From NCBI GenBank assembly GCA_965247035.1, contig CBDFGJ010000003.1, positions 1,178,001-1,242,000 on the forward strand: 64,000 bases of DNA. The letters run 5' to 3'. This stretch comes from Azophilus sp965247035. GTDB lineage: Bacteria; Pseudomonadota; Gammaproteobacteria; Pseudomonadales; Azotimanducaceae. The translations under genes were made by a program, and so were the position numbers. Within the stretch, counting starts at the first letter, position 1. Every line of letters starts with the position of its first letter. The notes below the pieces were generated by a model, which worked only from the letters and a program-made list of their open reading frames with translations, ran no database searches and was not told the origin of the DNA. Below, piece by piece: positions 43,587 through 52,622 of this stretch.

Positions 43587-45018
43587 CACAGACGATCTCG
43601 AACGCCAAGGGACCGGATTCCAACGGCACGGCAATGCTCAAGCGGACCTCTCGATATCCGTCCCGGCGACCGCTCGCCACATAGTCACCTGGAAGCACCT
43701 CCAATCGCAGTTCCTTGAACTTGCCAAGGCCGCGCCCGGGCCTGAGGCGAACGTCGGTCTTGTTGTCGGAGCGCAGGGTCAATTGCACCGGACGGCCCCA
43801 AGTAGCCACCGCCTTCCGCAGATCCACAAGCTTCGTGTCGATTCTTGCGCCATAGTCGCCCCGTGCTGCGGCCTCGACCAACAGCTCCGCCGCCTGGCTC
43901 CTGACGCTCGTGGTCGAGAGACGCCTCGGCCGGGCCTGATGCGCATCAATGCGCTCCTCTAGGTCCACGAGCCAATCGATGTGGGCCATTTGGGCAACCA
44001 CCCCATCATTGGGCGCAAGTTGTTGAATGCGCCCCAGTGACGCCTGCGCACCCCGCCAATTCTCTCCATTGAGCGCGGCTTCGACCTCGGTGCGCAAGGT
44101 TGCCAACGCGGCATCGTTCTGGCGGCGGCTCAGATCCTCTAGGGCGTCTTGGGCGGAGACCGATGCCGGGTCAGCCTTTAACGCCTCCCTGAAGGCCGCT
44201 TCGGCTTGCGTCCATTCGGCGCGATCAAGGTGCGCATAGCCAACAGACATGCTCCGTTTAAAGCGATCCTGACGCCTAGCTGCCTTGATGCGGGCGAACG
44301 CCTCGCCGACGCCACTGCGCAACAGCGTCGGCGGCACCGCTTGGAGTGTCTGCTCCGCCGCCGTGAGATCGCCCCGATCAATGAGCTGGTTGGCCCCCTT
44401 GAGCAAGGCCGCGGCTTCTACCCCCTGTTGAGCGGTGGAGAGCCCACGGGTCGCCTCCGCCGAGTGTGGCAACCAAGTCAAGACAGCTTCGTATTCGGCG
44501 ATGGCGGGTGCGTAATTGCCAGCGTCGAGGAACGCTTGGCCGGCGGCCAGCCTTTGCCGCACCAGCGCTTGGAAGCCTTCGCTGATGGCTGCCAATCGTA
44601 TCAGTGCATCTTGGAGCCTAGCCGCCGCATCGCCAAAGTACTCTTCCCGGTATAGCGCCATGCCTTGCGCGCGCAGCGCCTCGGCGGCGGCGAACACGTT
44701 GGCGTCCCAGGGCGGATCGACCACACCGGCCAGCTGCTCCACAACGGCATCGGCCTTGGCCCGCGCTTCAATGGCTGCTTGGCGCTCCCGACAGATGGGC
44801 GAATTCGCCCACTCCCCATCGCAGCCCACCCCGGCGGCGATGGCCGGTAAGGCCATCGGAGCGATCAATACAACGGCGGCGATGAGTATTGGCCAAGCCT
44901 TCCGCACCGGTGCGCCCAACTGCGGTGGGCAGGCGGGGATATCGGTGAAAACGGCTTGCGGGCCACCGCGAGGACAAGGCGTCCCGCCTCGATTCCACGG
45001 CATGGAAAACAAAGACAC
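43573..45018 (-). CDS. TPR-repeat envelope protein
   Basis: Up to 481 aa; GTG 45018 is the longest start, but ATG 45003 or GTG 44907 (VRKAWPILIAAVVL) would place the hydrophobic signal/anchor at the N-terminus. TPR-like helices: AAARLQDALIRLAAISEGF, NYAPAIAEYEAVLTWLP, TAAEQTLQAVPPTL, EWTQAEAAFREALKADP. A C-terminal beta domain ends FKELRLEVLPGDYVASGRRD, related to PEGA-like surfaces. Its 3' end overlaps the FGE-like gene by 14 bp, consistent with a shared complex. Confidence 0.7.
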   Translation of the reverse strand: MSLFSMPWNRGGTPCPRGGPQAVFTDIPACPPQLGAPVRKAWPILIAAVVLIAPMALPAIAAGVGCDGEWANSPICRERQAAIEARAKADAVVEQLAGVVDPPWDANVFAAAEALRAQGMALYREEYFGDAAARLQDALIRLAAISEGFQALVRQRLAAGQAFLDAGNYAPAIAEYEAVLTWLPHSAEATRGLSTAQQGVEAAALLKGANQLIDRGDLTAAEQTLQAVPPTLLRSGVGEAFARIKAARRQDRFKRSMSVGYAHLDRAEWTQAEAAFREALKADPASVSAQDALEDLSRRQNDAALATLRTEVEAALNGENWRGAQASLGRIQQLAPNDGVVAQMAHIDWLVDLEERIDAHQARPRRLSTTSVRSQAAELLVEAAARGDYGARIDTKLVDLRKAVATWGRPVQLTLRSDNKTDVRLRPGRGLGKFKELRLEVLPGDYVASGRRDGYREVRLSIAVPLESGPLAFEIVCDERF

Positions 45019-45042
45019 CGCTCGGCTCTAGGCGCAATGCCG

Positions 45043-46350
45043 CTACAAGTTCGCGCCAACCACCGTGACCGCGGCGAGATCGTCGGTGTTGTTGGCGTAG
45101 ACTTCGCGCAAGAGATCGCGCCACTGGGCGAACTGCTCGGCCACGGTTCCCCTGAGCGCAACCGTACCTGTTCGAAGCTCGACAACGGCCGGTGCCAGTT
45201 CCGCCTGCAGGGACCGGCCGAGCTCGTTCAACTCCGCCACCTCTGCCTTTCTTTGCTGATTGGTTCGAAAGCTTGAGTGCAACAACGCCGCGCTGGCGGC
45301 CCCGGCGGCGACGGTGGGTAGAGTGCCCACATCGCTGTCGGCGGCCGCAGCGATTGTGGCGGCGGCGGCAAGGATGCCTAGGACAGCCATGGCCGTCGCC
45401 CGCTCCCTCAATAGGCGCTGCTCCCTCGCAATTGGGTATGCATCTTTCTGCCAAAGCGCGTAGGACTGCTGCATTTCCTCGGCAAAATCGGCATAGCCCG
45501 TTGACAGCAGTTGGTTAAAGTCTTGATCACGGGCTTGCACAACTTGGATTCGAGTCCAGTCCGCCGTGTCCAGGGCGGGCAGGTATTGCAGCCGAAGCCG
45601 ACCATTCGACTCCTTGAGGGTGTCCGCGTACAAATCTGGAGCGAAGTACTTGGCAAGCACCAAGTCCTTGGCAACGGTGACTTTCTCGATTTCGCTGAGC
45701 TTCGGGTCCCTGCCCTTGGCGATTCTGTCTTGGTTTCTCTTAACGGAGGAGGCATACCGCTTGGATGCGCTAATCAGTCTTTTCTCCACAGCTAGGGCGA
45801 TTTCCGCATACAGGTCGCCAAAGGGATCGAGCTGGCGGTGGGCATTGTTTTCATGCCAATTCTCCGGCACTCGATGACGGAGCTTCTTATTGGAAATCCA
45901 AGCCTTGCCCGTGGCATCAAGCAGTTGGAACCGGATGCGGAGATCCTCCCCATTGGACTGGATGATTTGGCCAAGCAGGTAGAAATCTGCGCTCGCCGTG
46001 GTATCCGGCGTGACCACGACGGTATCGAAGATCCCCCGCGACCGGATGGCCTCGGCGATCTGGTGAGCGTAGCGGACGCTTTCGGCCCGCCGCAGTTCCG
46101 GCCAAATGCCCCGCTTCTCCCAAACCTTTTGGTTCGCCGGTAGGCCGGGATCCAATACGGGCACCGCCAAATCCAGCGGTGGCAGCACTAGGGGCGGGCG
46201 CGGCGCTGTTTGCGAATGGGGTCCGGGTCCGGGGGCGGGTTCGATCTGCGGCCCCAAGGCGGGCCAAGCCGGCATCGCCCAAGCGAAGAGCAGCAAGGCC
46301 GACAGACCCATCGCCAACAAAGCCTCAGAGATTCTTGACATAGTTTTCAT
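45043..46350 (-). CDS. Secreted protein of unknown function with C-terminal membrane segment
   Basis: 435 aa from ATG 46350 (a second ATG nine bases on is equally placed relative to gggaggag). Signal peptide ALLAMGLSALLLFAWAMPAW. A proline-rich stretch follows, then KRGIWPELRRAESVRYAHQI and FDTVVVTPDTTASADFYLLG, an alpha/beta module like GNA1162/LpoB-type lipoprotein domains. Near residue 345 lies AMAVLGILAAAATIAAAAD. The C-terminus is helical. Family uncertain. Overlaps the previous gene by 26 bp. Confidence 0.55.
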   Translation of the reverse strand: MKTMSRISEALLAMGLSALLLFAWAMPAWPALGPQIEPAPGPGPHSQTAPRPPLVLPPLDLAVPVLDPGLPANQKVWEKRGIWPELRRAESVRYAHQIAEAIRSRGIFDTVVVTPDTTASADFYLLGQIIQSNGEDLRIRFQLLDATGKAWISNKKLRHRVPENWHENNAHRQLDPFGDLYAEIALAVEKRLISASKRYASSVKRNQDRIAKGRDPKLSEIEKVTVAKDLVLAKYFAPDLYADTLKESNGRLRLQYLPALDTADWTRIQVVQARDQDFNQLLSTGYADFAEEMQQSYALWQKDAYPIAREQRLLRERATAMAVLGILAAAATIAAAADSDVGTLPTVAAGAASAALLHSSFRTNQQRKAEVAELNELGRSLQAELAPAVVELRTGTVALRGTVAEQFAQWRDLLREVYANNTDDLAAVTVVGANL

Positions 46351-47011
46351 ACTCCTCCCATAGCGCCGCCCGGCGCTTCGGATCCGTTTCTTTTTGCGCC
46401 GCCTCGCGTATGATGCGAGCGACATCATCTTCGGCCGAATGCCGCCGGATCGGTTCACGGGCCTTGCCGGATCCTTGTGCGGTCCGCTGGGACGGCAATC
46501 GCATAGCGGCAGTTTGGTCGGCAGCATCGGTGGTTTTGGCGCCATCGGTCTCTCGGCGCCGAGCGTCCTCAATGCTGGCGGTCGAGTCGCCCGGCTCACT
46601 TTCGCCGCCCTGAGCTGCTTGGTCTTGCCCTTGGCCACCCCCTGAGTCCGCCCCGTCGCCGCCCGCCGCCCCGCCGGAAGCCGCCTTGGCTTGGCTGGAA
46701 CCCAACTGCTCGGCGCACTCATCGAATTGCTTAAGCTTGATAGCGAACTCCCTGAGCAGCCGGTCCTCCACCTCCTCCCTCGATTCGCTCGAACGATCTC
46801 CGGTTTCGCTGACGATGGTCCAATCGCAGCCGCCGAATTCGCCGGCCTCCGACGACGCCATCACCTCCCCGGACAGCACCCCGCTGACAGTCAAGGCGGC
46901 GAAGCCCCTAGCACACCAAACGGACATGCCAAGCCTTGCCGCAGCGGGCCGGCCCTCCTTCGTCGCTGAACAGGGCGCACCGAGGGGCCTAACCTTGCGG
47001 AGGATCTTCAT
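46325..47011 (-). CDS. Hypothetical low-complexity protein of the gene train
   Basis: 228 aa from ATG 47011 (MKILRKVRP). Signal-like ARGFAALTVSGVLSGEVMAS, then a Cys-containing segment GEFGGCDWTIVSE, a helix with EECAEQLG-type spacing and a Gly/Ser/Gln/Asp-rich linker (SGGAAGGDGADSGGGQGQDQ). The C-terminal helix ends LWEEYENYVKNL. Start lies inside the preceding gene; the end overlaps the next. No family recognised. Confidence 0.5.
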   Translation of the reverse strand: MKILRKVRPLGAPCSATKEGRPAAARLGMSVWCARGFAALTVSGVLSGEVMASSEAGEFGGCDWTIVSETGDRSSESREEVEDRLLREFAIKLKQFDECAEQLGSSQAKAASGGAAGGDGADSGGGQGQDQAAQGGESEPGDSTASIEDARRRETDGAKTTDAADQTAAMRLPSQRTAQGSGKAREPIRRHSAEDDVARIIREAAQKETDPKRRAALWEEYENYVKNL

Positions 47012-47795
47012 GCGCAAGCGACTGAAAACGGACTTGGCTGTGCAGATGCGCCTCGATCCTGACTAGGACGATGACGAGCATGTTCAAGACCAACAAGCCC
47101 AGCCCGCCAAGCCCCAAAAACAGCCCGACGTTAGCAGCTTCAGTGCGACGAGTGGTCACCGCCGCCCGCTCCGCCGCCGCCAACTCCTCGGCTTCGCCGA
47201 TATTGGCGAGGAACGTCTCATTGAAGGCGAGCAGGGCGTCCATGATGACCTGCGCACGGTCGTCGAGGGATGCGATCCGGTTGATTCGTCCGTCCTCGCC
47301 AATCTGCTTGGCAATGGCCATCAGTTCATTGACGTATTCGTCCAAATAGGCGGGGGGCACCGATTCCTCCAGTATCCAAGATTCAAGCAGGCGCTTGGGG
47401 TAGCGGTCGGTGAATCCCGCCTCCTCGCCGGCATTGCGGTTGAATTGCGCGTTCAGACGCTCCGCAATCAACAGGACACGCTGATCCATGCCCTCACGGC
47501 CACCAAGCTTCGCGTTGTTGGCAACCGTCCGGTCATCGGCGGAGGTGAGCGCCGCGGTCAATGCCGGCAGCACCTTTGGCTGGACAGACTCCCAAGTCGG
47601 AACCTGGAAGTAATCGGTTGCCGTAGGCTCCCCGGCTGTAGCCACGTGTACATAGAGGTACCAGAACGCAGCCAAGGCTAGCGCAAGGACGCCGAGGAGG
47701 ATAGCCGCCGCCAGCACGACTCGAACGGCGTTGAGGTATCCCGTTTCAATGTTGTGGACCCGCCGCATGAAACTTCGGTTGCCCGAGATGCCCAT
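46989..47795 (-). CDS. Two-helix membrane protein, first gene of the train
   Basis: 268 aa. Membrane helices at about 25-48 (VVLAAAILLGVLALALAAFW) and about 228-250 (VGLFLGLGGLGLLVLNMLVI) flank a long helical periplasmic part rich in charged residues. This resembles chemoreceptor-like or stator-associated topology without a signalling domain. Starting ATG 47795 has no obvious strong ribosome site. Family not recognised. Its position marks the promoter side of the whole minus-strand train. Confidence 0.55.
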   Translation of the reverse strand: MGISGNRSFMRRVHNIETGYLNAVRVVLAAAILLGVLALALAAFWYLYVHVATAGEPTATDYFQVPTWESVQPKVLPALTAALTSADDRTVANNAKLGGREGMDQRVLLIAERLNAQFNRNAGEEAGFTDRYPKRLLESWILEESVPPAYLDEYVNELMAIAKQIGEDGRINRIASLDDRAQVIMDALLAFNETFLANIGEAEELAAAERAAVTTRRTEAANVGLFLGLGGLGLLVLNMLVIVLVRIEAHLHSQVRFQSLAHEDPPQG

Positions 47796-47880
47796 AGCTG
47801 CCGTTTGCGCCTCTACTCACGCCTGCATGAGGAACCAATCTTGTCCAACCGGCGCTTATCAGTCAATCACTTGTACGGAT

Positions 47881-47954
47881 TCAGGACATTTCGGAATTTT
47901 TTCGTTCAGGCGGCCAAGGAGAGCTCGTCCGCGAATTCGGCCGGAGTCAACAAG
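47881..47954 (-). pseudogene. 74-bp IS-end remnant, copy B
   Basis: Ungapped partner of 4583-4656; minus strand reads LLTPAEFADELSLAA then stop, like the tail of an IS3-type transposase. Lies in the spacer upstream of the minus-strand gene train, just before the minisatellite array. Confidence 0.45.
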
Positions 47955-47977
47955 CCGAGGCGTCCAAGTCACGGCGA

Positions 47978-48465
47978 CACAACACGCGAGTCACATGTGT
48001 GTCCGAGTCACGAGTCACATGTGTGTCCAAGTCACGCAACATGTGTGTCCGAGTCACAGGAGGGGTGGCCGTCCGATTTGCGTTCGTGTGTCCGAGTCAC
48101 AAGCCCGTGTGTCCAAGTTGTGGCTGTCAAAATCGACATGTGTGTCCGAGTCACAAGCCACATGTGTGTCCGAGTCACAAGCCAACATGTGTGTCCGAGT
48201 CACAAGCCATGTGTCCGAGTCACAAGCCTGTGTGTCCGAGTCACAAGCCACAACACGCGAGTCACATGTGTGTCCGAGTCACAAGCCAAGTTGTGGCTGT
48301 CAAAATCGACATGTGTGTCCGAGTCACAAGCCAACATGTGTGTCCGAGTCACAAGCTGCAAGCCACATGTGTGTCCGAGTCACAAGCCAACATGTGTGTC
48401 CGAGTCACAAGCCACAACACGCGAGTCACATGTGTGTCCGAGTCACAGAGTCACATGTATATGAA
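47978..48465. repeat. Minisatellite-like array of the motif tgtgtccgagtcac
   Basis: Fourteen exact gtccgagtcac cores, usually within acatgtgtgtccgagtcaca followed by agcc, plus variants (gtccaagtcac, cgcgagtcac). Spacing is irregular. A longer block including aagttgtggctgtcaaaatcgac occurs twice (about 48114 and 48290). Stop-free reading in two forward frames is a by-product of the repeats. Between divergent transcription units. Confidence 0.95.
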
Positions 48466-48557
48466 GATTGTCAGTCCGAGCCACATCCACGCGCCGCAGA
48501 TCATGCTATCCTCAACACCCATATGCTTTTAAGGGTTCCCGAGCTTCCATCTCTTCT

Positions 48558-49589
48558 ATGCGCATCCTGATCGTCAGCGACGCTTGGTTTCCGCAGGTGA
48601 ATGGCGTTGTGCGGGCGTTGTCCACAACCCGTGACCAACTCATCGCCTTGGGGCATGAGGTGGAGGTTGTCGGCCCGGACCGGTTCCGCACCATTCCCTG
48701 CCCCACTTATCCGGAAGTCCGCTTGGCGTTGACCGGGCCGAGACGGGTGGGGCGGTTGATAGAGGGCTTTGCCGCCGATGCCGTCCACATCGCCACCGAG
48801 GGCCCGCTCGGCTGGTGCGCCCGTCACTGGCTGCGGCGCCGAAACCTGCGCTTCACCACCTCCTTCCACACGCTGTTTCCGCGCTATTTGAAAATGCGCA
48901 CTGGTGTGCCGGAACGCTGGTCGTTTGCGGTTCTGCGCCGCTTCCACAGTGGTGCGGTACACACCATGACATCCAACGAGTCGCTTGACGCACTGCTTCG
49001 GCAACAAGGCTTTCGATCGCTGGTGCGCTGGAATCGGGGCGTTGACACGGCCTTGTTTCGGCCCGTTCCGCCGGTGAGCTTGGATCTCCCCCACCCAATC
49101 CTCATGTATGTGGGCAGGATCGCCCCGGAGAAGAATCTGGAGGCGTTTTTGCGCCTCAACACGCCGGGGTCCAAGGTGCTCGTGGGCGATGGCCCGGCGC
49201 GGGCGCCCCTTGAACGGCAGTATCCGGATGCTCTGTTTGTCGGGACGCACCACGGCGATGCGTTGGCCGCCCACTATTGCGCTGCTGATGTGCTCGTGTT
49301 TCCGTCCAAGACCGACACCCTCGGGCTGGTGATGCTGGAAGCCTTGGCTTGCGGCACTCCGGTGGCGGCTTACCCCGTGCCGGGGCCAAACTACGTGGTA
49401 GGCGACAGCGCTGCCGGTGCGCTGAATGTGGACTTGGGGGCTGCGGTTGAGGTCGCCCTCGGCATACCGCCTGAAGTGTGCTTGGAGCGGGCTAGGAAAT
49501 TCAGTTGGGACCTGCCGGTCAAGCAGTTTTTAGGCAATTTGGTTGCGCTGCGCGCCTCTGAGGCGTTGCCGACGCTGGAGCCGGCATGA
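48558..49589 (+). CDS. GT4 glycosyltransferase, likely sulfoquinovosyl/glycolipid transferase
   Basis: 343 aa from ATG 48558. GT-B fold: N-terminal SDAWFPQVNGVVRALS typical of GT4 diacylglycerol and mannosyl transferases, middle HTLFPRYLKMR, donor-binding LMYVGRIAPEKNLEAFL and ADVLVFPSKTDTLGLVMLEA (EX7E-type motif). The stop overlaps sqdB (ATGA), so the most likely acceptor reaction is transfer of sulfoquinovose (or another sugar) to diacylglycerol, as SqdX or Agt-type enzymes do. The exact donor is inferred from context. Confidence 0.8.
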   Translation: MRILIVSDAWFPQVNGVVRALSTTRDQLIALGHEVEVVGPDRFRTIPCPTYPEVRLALTGPRRVGRLIEGFAADAVHIATEGPLGWCARHWLRRRNLRFTTSFHTLFPRYLKMRTGVPERWSFAVLRRFHSGAVHTMTSNESLDALLRQQGFRSLVRWNRGVDTALFRPVPPVSLDLPHPILMYVGRIAPEKNLEAFLRLNTPGSKVLVGDGPARAPLERQYPDALFVGTHHGDALAAHYCAADVLVFPSKTDTLGLVMLEALACGTPVAAYPVPGPNYVVGDSAAGALNVDLGAAVEVALGIPPEVCLERARKFSWDLPVKQFLGNLVALRASEALPTLEPA

Positions 49590-50797
49590 AAGTGCTGGTC
49601 CTCGGCGGCGACGGGTTTTGCGGCTGGCCAACCGCCCTGCACCTGTCCGCCCGAGGCCAGGAGGTGGCCATCATCGACAACCTGTCAAGGCGCAATATCG
49701 ACAATGAACTTGAAATTCAAAGCCTGACGCCCATTCAAACGCCGTCCACCCGGCTGCAAGGATGGCGGGAGTTGACCGGCAAGACCATTACTTTTGAGCG
49801 CTTGGACGTGGCCGAAGAGTACGACCGCCTGCTGCAGTTTCTAGTGGATCTAAAGCCAGACAGCGTCGTTCACTTCGCCGAGCAGCGCGCCGCGCCGTAC
49901 TCCATGAAATCTCCTTGGCACAAGCGCTACACGGTCAACAATAACCTGAACGCCACCAACAACATCCTGTGCGCCATCGCTGAAAGCGGCCTCGACATCC
50001 ACTTGGTCCATCTCGGCACCATGGGCGTTTACGGCTACAGTTCAGTGGGAGTGACGCTGCCGGAGGGATATTTACGGGTGAAGATGGCGACGGCGGACGG
50101 CGGCGAAGTGGAGCAGGAGATTCTCTACCCGCCCAATCCGGGCAGCATCTACCACCTCACCAAAACTCAGGACCAGCTTTTCTTCGCCTTCTACAACAAA
50201 AACGACAAGGTGCGTATCACGGACCTGCATCAGGGCATCGTGTGGGGCACTCAAACCAGGGAGACGCGCCTTGACGAGCGGCTGATCAACCGATTCGACT
50301 ACGATGGCGACTACGGCACCGTACTTAACCGCTTCCTGATGCAGGCCGCCATTGACTACCCGCTTACGGTGCATGGCAGCGGCCGCCAAACTCGCGCCTT
50401 CATCCACATTCAGGATACGGTGCGCTGCATTGAATTGGCCATCGTCAATGCGCCGGCAGCGGGCGACCGGGTGAAAATACTCAATCAGCTGACCGAAACC
50501 CATCGCCTTATTGACTTGGCGAATTTGGTTGCGAGCTCGACCGGGGCGCGGATTGAGCATGTGCCCAACCCGCGGCGGGAAGCGGACGTCAACGATTTGA
50601 ACGCCGTCAATGCCGGCCTGTTGGGATTGGGCCTGCGCCCGACCACCCTGCGCAAGGGCTTGCTTGAGGAAGTAACGGAAATCGCCCGCCGCTATTCTTC
50701 CCGATGCGATGTAAACCGCATACCATGCGTTTCCAAATGGGTCCGCGAGGTGGTGCAGGAAGCAGCCGCGGCGGCGCGAGTCGAGGTCAGCAAATAG
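49586..50797 (+). CDS. sqdB: UDP-sulfoquinovose synthase
   Basis: 403 aa. Extended SDR: MKVLVLGGDGFCGWPTALHL (NAD-binding GGDGFCG), VHFAEQRAAPYSMKS, HLGTMGVYGYS (catalytic Thr), YHLTK (Tyr and Lys), TDLHQGIVWGTQT. These match SQD1/SqdB throughout and set it apart from generic epimerases. Makes UDP-sulfoquinovose from UDP-glucose and sulfite for sulfolipid synthesis. Starts within the glycosyltransferase stop. Sulfolipid often substitutes phospholipid under phosphate limitation. Confidence 0.9.
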   Translation: MKVLVLGGDGFCGWPTALHLSARGQEVAIIDNLSRRNIDNELEIQSLTPIQTPSTRLQGWRELTGKTITFERLDVAEEYDRLLQFLVDLKPDSVVHFAEQRAAPYSMKSPWHKRYTVNNNLNATNNILCAIAESGLDIHLVHLGTMGVYGYSSVGVTLPEGYLRVKMATADGGEVEQEILYPPNPGSIYHLTKTQDQLFFAFYNKNDKVRITDLHQGIVWGTQTRETRLDERLINRFDYDGDYGTVLNRFLMQAAIDYPLTVHGSGRQTRAFIHIQDTVRCIELAIVNAPAAGDRVKILNQLTETHRLIDLANLVASSTGARIEHVPNPRREADVNDLNAVNAGLLGLGLRPTTLRKGLLEEVTEIARRYSSRCDVNRIPCVSKWVREVVQEAAAAARVEVSK

Positions 50798-50814
50798 ACG
50801 GGGAGAGGGCCAAT

Positions 50815-52098
50815 ATGCTAGAGAAGTCCTGTTTATCGCCAGTGGCGGGCAGGGCGGTGGGCGCCGACCGGCGGACCGGGGCCGCACCAGCCAGCCCGAG
50901 CCCCTTTGCTGATCCCCGCCCGTGTGCAGGAACGCCAAGCAGGTTGAAAGCCAGTTTGCATTGGCTGCTGGCGACGGGGTTGTTGGTGGCGAGCGCCACG
51001 ATGGCCGAATTCGCTCCCGACCCGCCAAATCGCAACGAGAGTTTGCCATCCGCCTATCCGAAAGATTGGCTCGTGGTGCATGATGCCGCGTTCTTCCATA
51101 TGCGGGAAGGCCGCTTCCTGTTTGTGGACCCGAACGCTGATACCGTCGGCGGCCAGTTTCGCGGGATGGTTTCGGGGGACTTCATCGCCTCTTACCAGCA
51201 GTCTGCGCTACGCAATGAACACTACGTCATCGAAACCTTCTTCTCTCGCGGCGGGCGGGGCGGGGAGCGCACCGATGTGGTCACCATTTACGATCCGGCC
51301 AGCCTTGAGGTGAGCGGCGAGATCATCATTCCACCCAAGCGCCTCACCTCCATGCCGGAGCCTTTCGGCAGCGCCTTGGTGGATGAAGACCGCTTGCTGG
51401 TGGTTTACAACTTCACGCCCAGTCAATCGCTCAGTGTCGTGGATTTGGAGCAGCGTGCATTCGTCGCTGAACATCCCATTGCTGGCTGCGCTCTGGCCAT
51501 CCCCACGGGGCAAACGGGCGTCACCTCCATTTGCAGCGACGGCGCTTTTTTGACCACCACCTTGAGCGACGGGGGTGCCGCCGCCGCAGCCGTGCGCAGC
51601 AAGGCCATTCCCAACGCCGTTGACGACCCCATCTTTGAGAAAGCCGGCATCGTTGATGGCGTGGCGTACTTCCCCACGTTCGCCGGCAACATTTTGCCGG
51701 TGGACTTGAGCGGCGAGGTCGCTGTGCCACAGGAATCCTGGTCGGCCCTGACGGCGGCTGAACGAGAGGCAGGCTGGCGGCCGGGGGGCTGGCGGTTAGT
51801 CGTCGCAGATCGTAGCGGTCGTCTTTACTTGCTGATGCATCCCGATGGCCGCGAGGGCAGCCACAAGGATGGCGGCAACGAGGTTTGGGTTTTCGATCCG
51901 AGGGCGAAAAAGCGGCTGAAGACCATCGCCTTGGCTGGCTGGGGCATATCCATCGCTGCGTCAAATGGGGCAAAGCCCGTGCTGGTGGTCACCAACGGAG
52001 ATCTCCAACTAGAAACCTATGACACGGAAACGGGTCAGAAGCTCAAGACACTGGCAGTGGGAGTCCAAACGCCCTTCATCGTGCATGGGGTTCGCTGA
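50815..52098 (+). CDS. mauB: Amine dehydrogenase large (beta-propeller) subunit, locus 1
   Basis: 427 aa from ATG 50815 with ggggagaggg upstream. An unusually long N-terminal stretch precedes the export helix LHWLLATGLLVASATMAEF. Then the heavy-chain propeller of methylamine or aromatic amine dehydrogenase: VVHDAAFFHM, FRGMVSGDFIAS, YVIETFFSRGGRGGERTDVV, EVWVFDPRAKKRL, QTPFIVHGV. Overlaps mauE by 1 bp. Periplasmic, pairs with the quinoprotein light chain. The amine substrate cannot be assigned. Confidence 0.85.
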   Translation: MLEKSCLSPVAGRAVGADRRTGAAPASPSPFADPRPCAGTPSRLKASLHWLLATGLLVASATMAEFAPDPPNRNESLPSAYPKDWLVVHDAAFFHMREGRFLFVDPNADTVGGQFRGMVSGDFIASYQQSALRNEHYVIETFFSRGGRGGERTDVVTIYDPASLEVSGEIIIPPKRLTSMPEPFGSALVDEDRLLVVYNFTPSQSLSVVDLEQRAFVAEHPIAGCALAIPTGQTGVTSICSDGAFLTTTLSDGGAAAAAVRSKAIPNAVDDPIFEKAGIVDGVAYFPTFAGNILPVDLSGEVAVPQESWSALTAAEREAGWRPGGWRLVVADRSGRLYLLMHPDGREGSHKDGGNEVWVFDPRAKKRLKTIALAGWGISIAASNGAKPVLVVTNGDLQLETYDTETGQKLKTLAVGVQTPFIVHGVR

Positions 52099-52622
52099 TG
52101 GCGCATCCGTTGATTGAGCAGGTGGCTTGCTGGGCTTTGGCCGGCATCTTTGCTGCGGCGGCGACCCATAAATTGAGAAATTACCAAGAATTTCTCGGCA
52201 TTCTTGATCAATACCGGATCATGCCGAAGGCCTTTGTTCCCTTGGTCGCACCCTTGGTGGCGCTGCTTGAAGTCGGGGTCGGCTTGGCGCTGGTGCTGCC
52301 GGCCTGGCAAGCGGTTGGGGCGGCGGCGGCGACCGGGTTGCTGGTGGCTTACTTGATCGCCATCGGCTTCAACCTGTATGGCCGCAGGCGCACTTCCATC
52401 GATTGCGGCTGCGGCGGCGAACCCACGCCCCTTTCCGGTTGGCTGCTCGTGCGCAATCTGGTGTTGCTCTCACTGACGCCTGTAGCCTTCGCACGGACCG
52501 AGTCTGTGGAGGCGATGGTTTACCCATTGGCTGCTGTGGCGACGTTGTTTCTGTGGTTCGCCTATGGCGCCGCCAATCAACTTCTAGCCAATCAGGGTGG
52601 TGCTGGGATCGCTGATGGATGA
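52098..52622 (+). CDS. mauE: MauE-type membrane protein for amine dehydrogenase maturation
   Basis: 174 aa, four to five membrane helices starting ACWALAGIFAAAATHKLRNY. Conserved YRIMPKAFVPLVAPLVALLE and a Cys pair SIDCGCGG between helices, as in MauE/DoxX-like relatives. MauE and MauD are needed for export and disulfide formation of the light chain. Between mauB and mauD, the canonical order. Confidence 0.85.
   Translation: MAHPLIEQVACWALAGIFAAAATHKLRNYQEFLGILDQYRIMPKAFVPLVAPLVALLEVGVGLALVLPAWQAVGAAAATGLLVAYLIAIGFNLYGRRRTSIDCGCGGEPTPLSGWLLVRNLVLLSLTPVAFARTESVEAMVYPLAAVATLFLWFAYGAANQLLANQGGAGIADG

Noticed and set aside
47978..48465. CRISPR array
   Set aside because: Repeats are short and irregular, intervals are 0 to about 40 bp and themselves repeated, no unique spacers and no cas genes nearby.
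47731..48570. Repetitive proteins of 177-279 aa rich in Cys-Val-Arg-Val-Thr
   Set aside because: Frames are open only because the minisatellite lacks stops; different frames give equally long products and none has a start signal.
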